Shown piece after piece: positions 13,767 through 27,545 of a stretch of DNA of 64,000 nt (position 1 is the first letter of the stretch; each line of letters opens with the position of its first letter). The notes beneath the pieces were generated by a model, which had not been told where the DNA came from, did not search any database, and saw only the letters and a list, made by a program, of their open reading frames with translations. Location: positions 103,919,816-103,983,815 of the forward strand of contig CM072801.1 of assembly GCA_037013495.1 (NCBI GenBank), in the 5' to 3' direction. The stretch is from Hippophae tibetana. Taxonomy: Eukaryota > Streptophyta > Magnoliopsida > Rosales > Elaeagnaceae. Both the position numbers and the translations under genes were made by a program.

Positions 13767-15730
13767 GAAGGTAGTGTAAGCGATGGAATTTGGGTTCTAA
13801 AAAGTGGACAACTGAACTATTTTTTACTTTATGTTTTTGCTAATTGAAATGAATTTAGATTTGATATTTTATAATAGTGGTTTTGATGTATGACTTAAAA
13901 GTTATAACAGATTAAAGTTGGAACCTCAATAAATAATTTCTTTTTTTTTAAATTACGAACTCCAAAAATTTTGTTGTTTTTAATTCAGGATCAAAGATTT
14001 GTTGAACGCCGAAAAAAAAGAAAAGGAAAATGATACGGTGAATTAAAAGAAAAGTACGAAATGAAATGCAAATAAGAAAATAATGACAACAAAATCTAAA
14101 TAAAACAAAAGACTTGTAGAAATATTTGTTTCTTTAATTGTGATTGGTACCAAAAGAATGTAAAAAACAATAAAATGAAAACATTTAGTAATTCTAAAAT
14201 TCAAAAAATAGATATATTAAGAGAGATATACTATTTTGGGCAACCAAGACTTCGATAGCAAATGATACGGATCTTTTATGCGGACCTTTTTGGAAACCAT
14301 GAACTAAAAGGAATGAGAAAGATTGAATTGCTAAGAAAATGGTTAATATAATCAAATTTGAAGAATTAAGAACACGATTAGAAAACCACGCAAAAATGTG
14401 AGACCAAACTATTAGACGTCGGAAAGTAGTATAAGCGATGGAATTTGGGTTCTAAAAAGTGGACAAATGAACTATTTTTTACTTTATGTTTTTGCAAATT
14501 GAAATGAGTTTTGATTTGATATTTTATAATAGTCGTTTTGATTTATGACTTAAAAGTTATAACAGTTTAAAGTTGGATCCTCAATAAATAATTTCTTTTT
14601 TTTTAATTACGAACTCCAGAAATTTTATTGTTTTTTTATTCAGGATCAAAGATCGGTTGAACGCCGAAAAAAAAGAAAAGGAAAATGATACATTGAATTT
14701 AAAGAAAAGTACGAAATGAAATGCAAATAAGAAAATTATGACAACAAAATCTAAAGAAAACAAAAGGCTTGTAGAAATATTTGTTTCTTTAATTGTTATT
14801 TGGACCAAAAGAATGCAAAAAACAATAAAATGGAAACGTTTAGTAAATCTAAAATTCAAAAAATAGATATATTAAGAGAGATATACTATTTTGGGCAACC
14901 AAGGCTTCGATACCAAATGATACGGATCTTTTATGCGGATCATTTTGGAAACCATGAAATCAAAGGAATGAGAAAGATTGAATTGCTAAGAAAATGGTTA
15001 ATATAATCAAATTTGAACAATTAAGAACACGATTAGAAAACGACGCAAAAATGTGAGACCAAACTATTAGACGTCGGAAAGTAGATAAGCGATGGAATTT
15101 GGGTTCTAAAAAGTGGACAATTGAACTATTTTTTTTTTTTATGTTTTTGCAAATTGAAATGAGTTTAGATTTGATATTTTATAATAGTCGTTTTGATGTA
15201 TGACTTAAAAGTTATAAGAGTTTAAAGTTGGAATCTTAATAAATAATTTATTTTTTTTAAATTACGAACTCCAAAAATTTTGTTGTTTTTAATTCAGGAT
15301 CAAAGATTTGTTGAACGCCGAAAAAAAAGAAAAGGAAAATGATACGGTGAATTAAAAGAAAAGTACGAAATGAAATGCAAATAAGAAAATAATGACAACA
15401 AAATCTAAATAAAACAAAAGACTTGTAGAAATATTTGTTTCTTTAATTGTGATTGGTACCAAAAGAATGCAAAAAACAATAAAATGAAAACGTTTAGTAA
15501 TTCTAAAATTCAAAAAATAGATATATTAAGAGAGATATAATATTTTGGGCAACCAAGGCTACGATACCAAATGATACGGATCTTTTATGCGGACCATTTT
15601 GGAAACCATGAACTCAAAGGAATGAGAAAGATTGAATTGCTAAGAACATGGTTAATATAATCAAATTTGAACAATTAAGAACACGATTAGAAAACCACGC
15701 AAAACTGTGAAACCAAACTATTAGACCTCG
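13767..15730. repeat. Third copy of the left higher-order block, three monomers
   Basis: The monomers at 13767, 14422 and 15077 carry the same private marks and order as 2622-4584 and 5243-7205, at an offset of about 11.15 kb (17 monomers). The preceding monomer (13110) also matches the fourth type. Between the copies the order is looser, with variants reused singly. The left array is therefore a patchwork of repeated amplifications. Confidence 0.85.
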
Positions 15731-18700
15731 GAAGGTAGTGTAAGCGATGGAATTTGGGTTCTAAAAAGTGGACAAGTGAACTATTTTTTACTTTATGTTT
15801 TTGCTAATTGAAATGAGTTTAGATTTGATATTTTATAATAGTCGTTTTGATGTATGACTTAAAAGTTATAACAGTTTAAAGTTTGAACCTCAATAAATAA
15901 TTTTTTTTTTTAAATTACGAACTACAGAAATTTTGTTGTTTTTTTTATTCATGATCAAAGATTGGTTGAACGCCGAAAAAAAAAGAAAAGGAAAATGATA
16001 CATTGAATTAAAAGAAATGTACGAAATGAAATGCAAATAAGAAAATTATGACAACAAAATCTAAATAAAACAAAAGACTTGTAGAAATATTTGTTTCTTT
16101 AATTGTGATTTGGACCAAAAGAATGCAAAAAACAATAAAATGCAAACGTTTAGTAATTCTAAAATTCAAAAAATAGATATATTAAGAGAGATATACTATT
16201 TTGGGCAACCAAGGCTACGATACCAGATGATACTGATCTTTTATGCGGACCATTTTGGAAACCATGAACTCAAAGGAATGAGAAAGATTGAATTGCTAAG
16301 AACATGGTTAATATAATCAAATTTGAACAATTAAGAACACGATTAGAAAACCACGCAAAAATGTGAGACCAAACTATTAGACGTCGGAAAGTAATGTAAG
16401 CGATGGAATTTGGGTTCTAAAAAGTGGACAACTGAACTATTTTTTACTTTATGTTTTTGCAAATTGAAATGAGATTTGATTTGATATTTTATAATAGTCG
16501 TTTTGATGTATGACTTAAAAGTTATAACAGTTTAAAGTTGGTTCCTCAATAAATAATTTCTTTTTTTTTTAAATTACGAACTCCAGAAATTTTGTTGTTT
16601 TTTTATTCAGGATCAAAGATTGGTTGAACGCCGAAAAAAAAAGAAAAGGAAAATGATACATTGAATTAAAAGAAAAGTACCAAATGAAATGCAAATAAGA
16701 AAATTATGACAACAAAATCTAAAGAAAACAAAAGGCTTGTAGAAATATTTGTTTCTTTAATTGTGATTTGGACCAAAAGAATGCAAAAAACAATAAAATG
16801 GAAACGTTTAGTAAATCTAAAATTCAAAAAATAGATATATTAAGAGAGATATACTATTTTGGGCAACCAAGGCTACGATACCAGATGATACGGATCTTTT
16901 ATGCTGACCATTTTGGAAACCATGAACTCAAAGGAATGAGAAAGATTGAATTGCTTAGAACATGGTTAATATAATCAAATTTGAACAATTAAGAACACGA
17001 TTAGAAAACCACGCAAAAATGTGAGACCAAACTATTAGATGTCGGAAGGTAGTGTAAGCGATGGAATTTGGGTTCTAAAAAGTGGACAACTGAACTATTT
17101 TTTACTTTATGTTTTTGCTAATTGAAATGAATTTTGATTTGATATATTATAATAGTGGTTTTGATGTATGACTTAAAAGTTATAACAGATTAAAGTTGGA
17201 ACCTCAATAAATAATTTCTTTTTTTTTTAATTACGAACTCCAGAAATTTTATTGTTTTTAATTCAGGATCAAAGATCGGTTGAACGCCGAAAAAAAAGAA
17301 AAGGAAAATGATACATTGAATTTAAAGAAAAGTACGAAATGAAATGCAAATAAGAAAATTATGACAACAAAATCTAAAGAAAACAAAAGGCTTGTAGAAA
17401 TATTTGTTTCTTTAATTGTTATTTGGACCAAAAGAATGCAAAAAACAATAAAATGGAAACGTTTAGTAAATCTAAAATTCAAAAAATAGATATATTAAGA
17501 GAGATATACTATTTTGGGCAACCAAGGCTTCGATACCAAATGATACGGATCTTTTATGCGGATCATTTTGGAAACCATGAAATCAAAGGAATGAGAAAGA
17601 TTGAATTGCTAAGAAAATGGTTAATATAATCAAATTTGAACAATTAAGAACACGATTAGAAAACGACGCAAAAATGTGAAACCAAACTATTAGACGTCGG
17701 AAAGTAGATAAGCGATGGAATTTGGGTTCTAAAAAGTGGACAATTGAACTATTTTTTTTTTATGTTTTTGCAAATTGAAATGAGTTTAGATTTGATATTT
17801 TATAATAGTCGTTTTGATGTATGACTTAAAAGTTATAAGAGTTTAAAGTTGGAATCTTAATAAATAATTTATTTTTTTTAAATTACGAACTCCAAAAATT
17901 TTTTTGTTTTTAATTCAGGATCAATGATTTGTTGAACGCCGAAAAAAAAGAAAAGGAAAATGATACGGTGAATTAAAAGAAAAGTACGAAATGAAATGCA
18001 AATAAGAAAATAATGACAACAAAATCTAAATAAAACAAAAGACTTGTAGAAATATTTGTTTCTTTAATTGTGATTGGTACCAAAAGAATGCAAAAAACAA
18101 TAAAATGAAACGTTTAGTAATTCTAAAATTCAAAAAATAGATATATTAAGAGAGATATACTATTTTGGGCAACCAAGGCTACGATACCAAATGATACAGA
18201 TCTTTTATGCGGACCATTTTGGAAACCATGAACTCAAAGGAATGAGAAAGATTGAATTGCTAAGAACATGGTTAATATAATCAAATTTGAACAATTAAGA
18301 ACACGATTAGAAAACCACGCAAAACTGTGAGACCAAACTATTAGACATCGGAAGGTAGTGTAAGCGATGGAATTTGGGTTCTAAAAAGTGGACAACTGAA
18401 CTATTTTTTACTTTATGTTTTTGCTAATTGAAATGAGTTTAGATTTGATATTTTATAATAGTCGTTTTGATGTATGACTTAAAAGTTATAACAGTTTAAA
18501 GTTTGAACCTCAATAAATAATTTTTTTTTTTTAAATTACGAACTACAGAAATTTTGTTGTTTTTTTTATTCATGATCAAAGATTGGTTGAACGCCGAAAA
18601 AAAAAAAGGAAAATGATACATTGAATTAAAAGAAAAGTACCAAATGAAATGCAAATAAGAAAATTATGACAACAAAATCTAAAGAAAACAAAAGGCTTGT

Positions 18701-21700
18701 AGAAATATTTGTTTCTTTAATTGTGATTTCGACCAAAAGAATGCAAAAAACAATAAAATGGAAACGTTTAGTAAATCTAAAATTCAAAAAATAGATATAT
18801 TAAGAGAGATATACTATTTTGGGCAACCAAGGCTACAATACCAGATGATACAGATCTTTTATGCGGACCATTTTGGAAACCATGAACTCAAAGGAATGAG
18901 AAAGATTGAATTGTTAAGAACATGGTTAATATAATCAAATTTGAACAATTAAGAACACGATTAGAAAACCACGCAAAAATGTGAGACAAAACTATTAGAC
19001 GTCGGAAGGTAGTGTAAGCGATGAAATTTGGGTTCTAAAAAGTGGACAACTGAACTATTTTTTACTTTATGTTTTTGCTAATTGAAATGAGTTTAGATTT
19101 GATATTTTATAATAGTCGTTTTGATGTATGACTTAAAAGTTATAACAGTTTAAAGTTGGAACCTCAATAAATAATTTCTTTTTTTTTAAATTACGAACTC
19201 CAGAAATTTTGTTGTTTTTTTTATTCACGATCAAAGATTGGTTGAATGCTGAAAAAAAAGAAAAGGAAAATGATACATTGAATTAAAAGAAATGTACGAA
19301 ATGAAATGCAAATAAGAAAATTATGACAACAAAATCTATATAAAACAAAAGACTTGTAGAAATATTTGTTTCTTTAATTGTGATTTGGACCAAAAGAATG
19401 CAAAAAACAATAAAATGGAAACATTTTGTAATTCTAAAATTCAAAAAATAGATATATTAAGAGAGATATACTATTTTGGGCAACCAAGACTTCGATAGCA
19501 AATGATACGGATATTTTATGCGGACCATTTTGGAAACCATGAACTAAAAGGAATGAGAAAGATTGAATTGCTAAGAAAATGGTTAATATAATCAAATTTG
19601 AAGAATTAAGAACACGATTAGAAAACCACGCAAAAATGTGAGACGAAACTATTAGACGTCGGAAAGTAGTGTAAGCGATGGAATTTGGGTTCTAAAAAGT
19701 GGACAACTGAACTATTTTTTACTTTATGTTTTTGCTAATTGAAATGAGTTTAGATTTGATATTTTATAATAGTCGTTTTTTATTTATGACTTAAAAGTTA
19801 TAACAGTTTAAAGTTGGAACCTCAATAAATAATTTCTTTTTTTTTTAAATTACGAACTCTAGAAATTTTATTGTTTTTTTATTCAGGATCAAAGATCGGT
19901 TGAACGCCGAAAAAAAAGAAAAGGAAAATGATACATTGAATTTAAAGAAAAGTACGAAATGAAATGCAAATAAGAAAATTATGACAACAAAATCTAAAGA
20001 AACAAAAGGCTTGTAGAAATATTTGTTTCTTTAATTGTTATTTGGACCAAAAGAATGCAAAAAACAATAAAATGGAAACGTTTAGTAAATCTAAAATTCA
20101 CAAAAAATAGATATATTAAGAGAGATATACTATTTTGGGCAACCAAGGCTTCGATACCAAATGATACGGATCTTTTATGCGGATCATTTTGGAAACCATG
20201 AAATCAAAGGAATGAGAAAGATTGAATTGCTAAGAAAATGGTTAATATAATCAAATTTGAAGAATTAAGAACACGATTAGAAAACCACGCAAAAATGTGA
20301 GACCAAACTATTAGACATCGGAAAGTAGTGTAAGCGATGGAATTTGGGTTCTAAAAAGTGGACAAATGAACTATTTTTTACTTTATGTTTTTGCAAATTG
20401 AAATGGGTTTTGATTTGATATTTTATAATAGTCGTTTTGATTTTTGACTTAAAAGTTATAACAGTTTAAAGTTGGATCCTCAATAAATAATTTCTTCTTT
20501 TTTTTAATTACGAACTCCAGAAATTTTATTGTTTTTTTATTCAGGATCAAAGATCGGTTGAACGCCGAAAAAAAAGAAAAGGAAAATTATACATTGAATT
20601 TAAAGAAAAGTACGAAATGAAATGCAAATAAGAAAATAATGACAACAAAATCTAAAGAAAACAAAAGACTTGTAGAAATATTTGTTTCTTTAATTGTGAT
20701 TGGTACCAAAAGAATGCAAAAACAATAAAATGAAAACGTTTAGTAATTCTAAAATTAAAAAAATAGATATATTAACATAGATATACTATTTTGGGCAACC
20801 AAGACTTTGATACCAAATGATACGGATCTTTTATGCGGACCGTTTTGGAAACCATGAACTCAAAGGAATGAGAAAGATTGAATTGTTAAGAAAATGGTTA
20901 ATATAATCAAATTTGAACAATTAAGAACACGATTAGAAAACCAAGCAAAAATGTGAGACCAAACTATTAGACGTCGGAAAGTAGTGTAAGCGATGGAATT
21001 TGGGTTCTAAAAAGTGGACAGATGAACTATTTTTTACTTTATGTTTTTGCAAATTGAAATGCGTTTTGATTTGATATTTTATAATAGTCGTTTTGATGTA
21101 TGACTTAAAAGTTATAATAGTTTAAAGTTGGATCCTCAATAAATAATTTCTTTTTTTTTAAATTACGAACTCTAGAAATTTTGTTGTTTTTTTATTCAGG
21201 ATCAAAGATTGGTTGAACGGCGAAAAAAAAGAAAAGGAAAATGATACATTGAATTAAAAGAAAAGTACCAAATGAAATGCAAATAAGAAAATTATGACAA
21301 CAAAATCTAAAGAAAACAAAAGGCTTGTAGAAATATTTGTTGCTTTAATTGTGATTTAGACCAAAAGTATGCAAAAAACAATAAAATGGAAACGTTTAGT
21401 AAATCTAAAATTCAAAAAATAGATATATTAAGAGAGATATACTATTTTGGGCAACCAAGGCTACGATACCAGATGATACAGATCTTTTATGCGGACCATT
21501 TTGGAAACCATGAACTCAAAGGAATGAGAAAGATTGAATTGCTAAGAACATGGTTAATATAATCAAATTTGAACAATTAAGAACACGATTAGAAAACCAC
21601 GCAAAAATGTGAGACAAAACTATTAGACGTCGGAAGGTTGTGTAAGCGATGGAATTTGGGTTCTAAAAAGTGGACAACTGAACTATTTTTTACTTTATGT

Positions 21701-23600
21701 TTTTGCAAATTGAAATGAGTTTAGATTTGATATTTTATAATAGTCGTTTTGATTTATGACTTAAAAGTTATAACAGTTTAAAGTTGGATCCTCAATAAAT
21801 AATTTCTTTTTTTTTTTAATTACGTACTCCAGAAATTTTATTGTTTTTTATTCAGGATCAAAGATCGGTTGAACGCCGAAAAAAAAGAAAAGGAAAAATA
21901 TACATTGAATATAAAGAAAAGTACGAAATGAAATGCAAATAAGAAAATTATGACAACAAAATCTAAAGAAAACAAAAGGCTTGTAGAAATATTAGTTTCT
22001 TTAATTGTTATTCGGACCAAAAGAATACAAAAAACAATAAAATGGAAACGTTTAGTAAATCTAAAATTCAAAAAATAGATATAATAAGAGAGATATACTA
22101 TTTTGGGCAACCAAGGCTTCGATACCAAATGATACGGATCTTTTGTGCGGATCATTTTGGAAACCATGAAATCCAAGGAATGAGAAAGATTGAATTGCTA
22201 AGAAAATGGTTAATATAATCAAATTTGAACAATTAAGAACACAATTAGAAAACGACGCAAAAATGTGAGACCAAACTATTAGACGTCGAAATGTAGATAA
22301 GCGATGGAATTTGGGTTCTAAAAAGTGGACAATTGAACTATTTTTTTTTTATGTTTTTGCAAATTGAAATGAGTTTAGATTTGATATTTTATAAGAGTCG
22401 TTTTGATGTATGACTTAAAAGTTATAACAGTTTAAAGTTGGAACCTTAATAAATAATTTATTTTTTTTTAAATTACAAACTCCAAAATTTTTGTTGTTTT
22501 TAATTCAGGATCAAAGATTTGTTGAACGCCAAAAAAAAAGAAAAGGAAAATGATACGGTGAATTAAAAGAAAAGTACGAAATGAAATGCAAATAAGAAAA
22601 TAATGACAACAAAATCTAAATAAAACAAAAGACTTGTATAAATATTTGTTTCTTTAATTGTGATTGGTACCAAAAGAATGCAAAAAACAATAAAATGAAA
22701 ACGTTTAGTAATTCTAAAATTCAAAAAATAGATATATTAACATAGATATACTATTTTGGGCAACCAAGACTTCGATACCAAATGATACGGATCTTTTAAG
22801 TGGACCATTTTGGAAACCATGAACTCAAAGGAATGAGAAAGATTGAATTGTTAAGAAAATGGTTAATATAATCAAATTTGAACAATTAAGAACACGATTA
22901 GAAAACCACGCAAAAATGTGAGACCAAACTATTAGACGTCGGAAAGTAGTGTAAGCGATGGAATTTGGGTTCTAAAAAGTGGACAGATGAACTATTTTTT
23001 ACTTTATGTTTTTGCAAATTGAAATGAGTTTTGATTTGATATTTTATAATAGTCGTTTTGATGTATGACTTAAAAGTTATAACAGTTTAAAGTTCGATCC
23101 TCAATGAATAATTTCTTTTTTCTTTTAAATAACGAACTCCAGAAATTTTGTTGTTTTTTTATTCAGGATCAAAGATTGGTTGAACGCCGAAAAAAAAAGA
23201 AAAGGAAAATGATACATTGAATTAAAAGAAAAGTACCAAATGAAATGCAAATAAGAAAATTATGACAACAAAATCTAAAGAAAACAAAAGGCTTGTAGAA
23301 ATATTTGTTTCTTTAATTGTGATTTGGACCAAAAGAATGCAAAAAACAATAAAATGGAAACGTTTAGTAAATCTAAAATTCAAAAAATAGATATATTAAG
23401 AGAGATATACTATTTTGGGCAACCAAGGCTACGATACCAGATGATACAGATCTTTTATGCGGACCATTTTGGAAACCATGAACTCAAAGGAATGAGAAAG
23501 ATTGAATTGCTAAGAACATGGTTAATATAATCAAATTTGAACAATTAAGAACACGATTAGAAAACCACGCAAAAATGTGAGACAAAACTATTAGACGTCG

Positions 23601-26600
23601 GAAGGTAGTGTAAGCGATGGAATTTGGGTTCTAAAAAGTGGACAACTGAACTATTTTTTACTTTATGTTTTTGCTAATTGAAATGAGTTTAGATTTGATA
23701 TTTTATAATAGTCGTTTTGATGTATGACTTAAAAGTTATAATAGTTTAAAGTTGGAACCTCAATAAATAATTTCTTTTTTTTTAAATTACGAACTCCAGG
23801 AAATTTGTTGTTTTTTTTATTCACGATCAAAGATTGGTTGAATGCTGAAAAAAAAAGAAAAGGAAAATGATACATTGAATTAAAAGAAATGTACGAAATG
23901 AAATGCAAATAAGAAAATTATGACAACAAAATCTATATAAAACAAAAGACTTGTAGAAATATTTGTTTCTTTAATTGTGATTTGGACCAAAAGAATGCAA
24001 AAAACAATAAAATGGAAACATTTTGTAATTCTAAAATTCAAAAAATAGATATATTAAGAGAGATATACTATTTTGGGCAACCAAGACTTCGATAGCAAAT
24101 GATACGGATCTTTTATGCGGACCATTTTGGAAACCATGAACTAAAAGGAATGAGAAAGATTGAATTGCTAAGAAAATGGTTAATATAATCAAATTTGAAG
24201 AATTAAGAACACGATTAGAAAACCACGCAAAAATGTGAGACGAAACTATTAGACGTCGGAAAGTAGTGTAAGCGATGGAATTTGGGTTCTAAAAAGTGGA
24301 CAAATGAACTATTTTTTACTTTATGTTTTTGCAAATTGAAATGAGTTTTGATTTGATATTTTATAATAGTCGTTTTGATTTATGACTTAAAAGTTATAAC
24401 AGTTTAAAGTTGGATCCTCAATAAATAATTTCTTTTTTTTTTAAATTACGAACTCCAGAAATTTTATTGTTTTTTTATTCAGGATCAAAGATCGGTTGAA
24501 CGCCGAAAAAAAAGAAAAGGAAAATTATACATTGAATTTAAAGAAAAGTACGAAATGAAATGCAAATAAGAAAATTATGACAACAAAATCTAAAGAAAAC
24601 AAAAGGCTTGTAGAAATATTTGTTTCTTTAATTGTTATTTGGACCAAAAGAATACAAAAAACAATAAAATGGAAACGTTTAGTAAATCTAAAATTCAAAA
24701 AATAGATATATTAAGAGAGATATACTATTTTGGGCAACCAAGGCTTCGATAGCAAAAGATACGGATCTTTTATGCGGATCATTTTGGAAACCATGAAATC
24801 AAAGGAATGAGAAAGATTGAATTGCTAAGAAAATGGTTAATATAATCAAATTTGAACAATTAAGAACACGATTAGAAAACCACGCAAAAATGTGAGACCA
24901 AACTATTAGACGTCGGAAGGTAGTGTAAGCGATGGAATTTGGGTTCTAAAAAGTGGACAACTGAATTATTTTTTACTTTATGTTTTTGCTAATTGAAATG
25001 AGTTTAGATTTGATATTTTATAATAGTCGTTTTGATGTATGACTTAAAAGTTATAATAGTTTAAAGTTGGAACCTCAATAAATAATTTCTTTTTTTTTAA
25101 ATTACGAACTCCAGAAAATTTGTTGTTTTTTTTATTCACGATCAAAGATTGGTTGAATGCTGAAAAAAAAAGAAAAGGAAAATGATACATTGAATTAAAA
25201 GAAATGTACGAAATGAAATGCAAATAAGAAAATTATGACAACAAAATCTATATAAAACAAAAGACTTGTAGAAATATTTGTTTCTTTAATTGTGATTCGG
25301 ACCAAAAGAATGCAAAAAACAATAAAATGGAAACATTTTGTAATTCTAAAATTCAAAAAATAGATATATTAAGAGAGATATACTATTTTGGGCAACCAAG
25401 ACTTCGATAGCAAATGATACGGATCTTTTATGCGGACCATTTTGGAAACCATGAACTAAAAGGAATGAGAAAGATTGAATTGCTAAGAAAATGGTTAATA
25501 TAATCAAATTTGAAGAATTAAGAACACGATTAGAAAACCACGCAAAAATGTGAGACGAAACTATTAGACGTCGGAAAGTAGTGTAAGCGATGGAATTTGG
25601 GTTCTAAAAAGTGGACAAATGAACTATTTTTTACTTTATGTTTTTGCAAATAGAAATGAGTTTTGATTTGATATTTTATAATAGTCGTTTTGATTTATGA
25701 CTTAAAAGTTATAACAGTTTAAAGTTGGATCCTCAATAAATAATTTCTTTTTTTTTTAAATTACGAACTCCAGAAATTTTATTGTTTTTTTATTCAGGAT
25801 CAAAGATCGGTTGAACGCCGAAAAAAAAGAAAAGGAAAATTATACATTGAATTTAAAGAAAAGTACGAAATGAAATGCAAATAAGAAAATTATGACAACA
25901 AAATCTAAAGAAAACAAAAGGCTTGTAGAAATATTTGTTTCTTTAATTGTTATTTGGACCAAAAGAATACAAAAAACAATAAAATGGAAACGTTTAGTAA
26001 ATCTAAAATTCAAAAAATAGATATATTAAGAGAGATATACTATTTTGGGCAACCAAGGCTTCGATAGCAAAAGATACGGATCTTTTATGCGGATCATTTT
26101 GGAAACCATGAAATCAAAGGAATGAGAAAGATTGAATTGCTAAGAAAATGGTTAATATAATCAAATTTGAACAATTAAGAACACGATTAGAAAACCACGC
26201 AAAAATGTGAGACCAAACTATTAGACGTCGGAAGGTAGTGTAAGCGATGGAATTTGGGTTCTAAAAAGTGGACAACTGAATTATTTTTTACTTTATGTTT
26301 TTGCTAATTGAAATGAGTTTAGATTTGATATTTTATAATAGTCGTTTTGATGTATGACTTAAAAGTTATAATAGTTTAAAGTTGGAACCTCAATAAATAA
26401 TTTCTTTTTTTTTAAATTACGAACTCCAGAAAATTTGTTGTTTTTTTTATTCACGATCAAAGATTGGTTGAATGCTGAAAAAAAAAGAAAAGGAAAATGA
26501 TACATTGAATTAAAAGAAATGTACGAAATGAAATGCAAATAAGAAAATTATGACAACAAAATCTATATAAAACAAAAGACTTGTAGAAATATTTGTTTCT

Positions 26601-27545
26601 TTAATTGTGATTTGGACCAAAAGAATGCAAAAAACAATAAAATGGAAACATTTTGTAATTCTAAAATTCAAAAAATAGATATATTAAGAGAGATATACTA
26701 TTTTGGGCAACCAAGACTTCGATAGCAAATGATACGGATCTTTTATGCGGACCATTTTGGAAACCATGAACTAAAAGGAATGAGAAAGATTGAATTGCTA
26801 AGAAAATGGTTAATATAATCAAATTTGAAGAATTAAGAACACGATTAGAAAACCACGCAAAAATGTGAGACGAAACTATTAAACGTCGGAAAGTAGTGTA
26901 AGCGATGGAATTTGGGTTCTAAAAAGTGGACAACTGAACTATTTTTTACTTTATGTTTTTGCAAATTGAAATGAGTTTTGATTTGATATTTTATAATAGT
27001 CGTTTTGATGTATGACTTAAAAGTTATAACAGTTTAAAGTTGGATCCTCAATAAATAATTTCTTTTTTTTTTAAATTACGAACTCCAGAAATTTTATTGT
27101 TTTTTTATTCAGGATCAAAGATCGGTTGAACGCCGAAAAAAAAGAAAAGGAAAATTATACATTGAATTTAAAGAAAAGTACGAAATGAAATGCAAATAAG
27201 AAAATTATGACAAAAAAATCTAAAGAAAACAAAAGGCTTGTAGAAATATTTGTTTCTTTAATTGTTATTTGGACCAAAAGAATACAAAAAACAATAAAAT
27301 GGAAACGTTTAGTAAATCTAAAATTCAAAAAATAGATATATTAAGAGAGATATACTATTTTGGGCAACCAAGGCTTCGATAGCAAATGATACGGATCTTT
27401 TATGCGGATCATTTTGGAAACCATGAAATCAAAGGAATGAGAAAGATTGAATTGCTAAGAAAATGGTTAATATAATCAAATTTGAAGAATTAAGAACACG
27501 ATTAGAAAACCACGCAAAAATGTGAGACCAAACTATTAGACGTTG
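23601..27545. repeat. Nested 2-monomer higher-order repeat, three units
   Basis: Two monomer types alternate with a period of about 1.315 kb, starting at 23601, 24916 and 26231. One type has GGTTGAATGCTG, ATCTATATAAAAC and CTTCGATAGC after CCAAGA. The other has GAAAATTATACATTG, GTTATTTGG and AAAAGAATAC. The same three units recur at 30829, 32143 and 33458 inside the second 11-monomer copy. Confidence 0.9.
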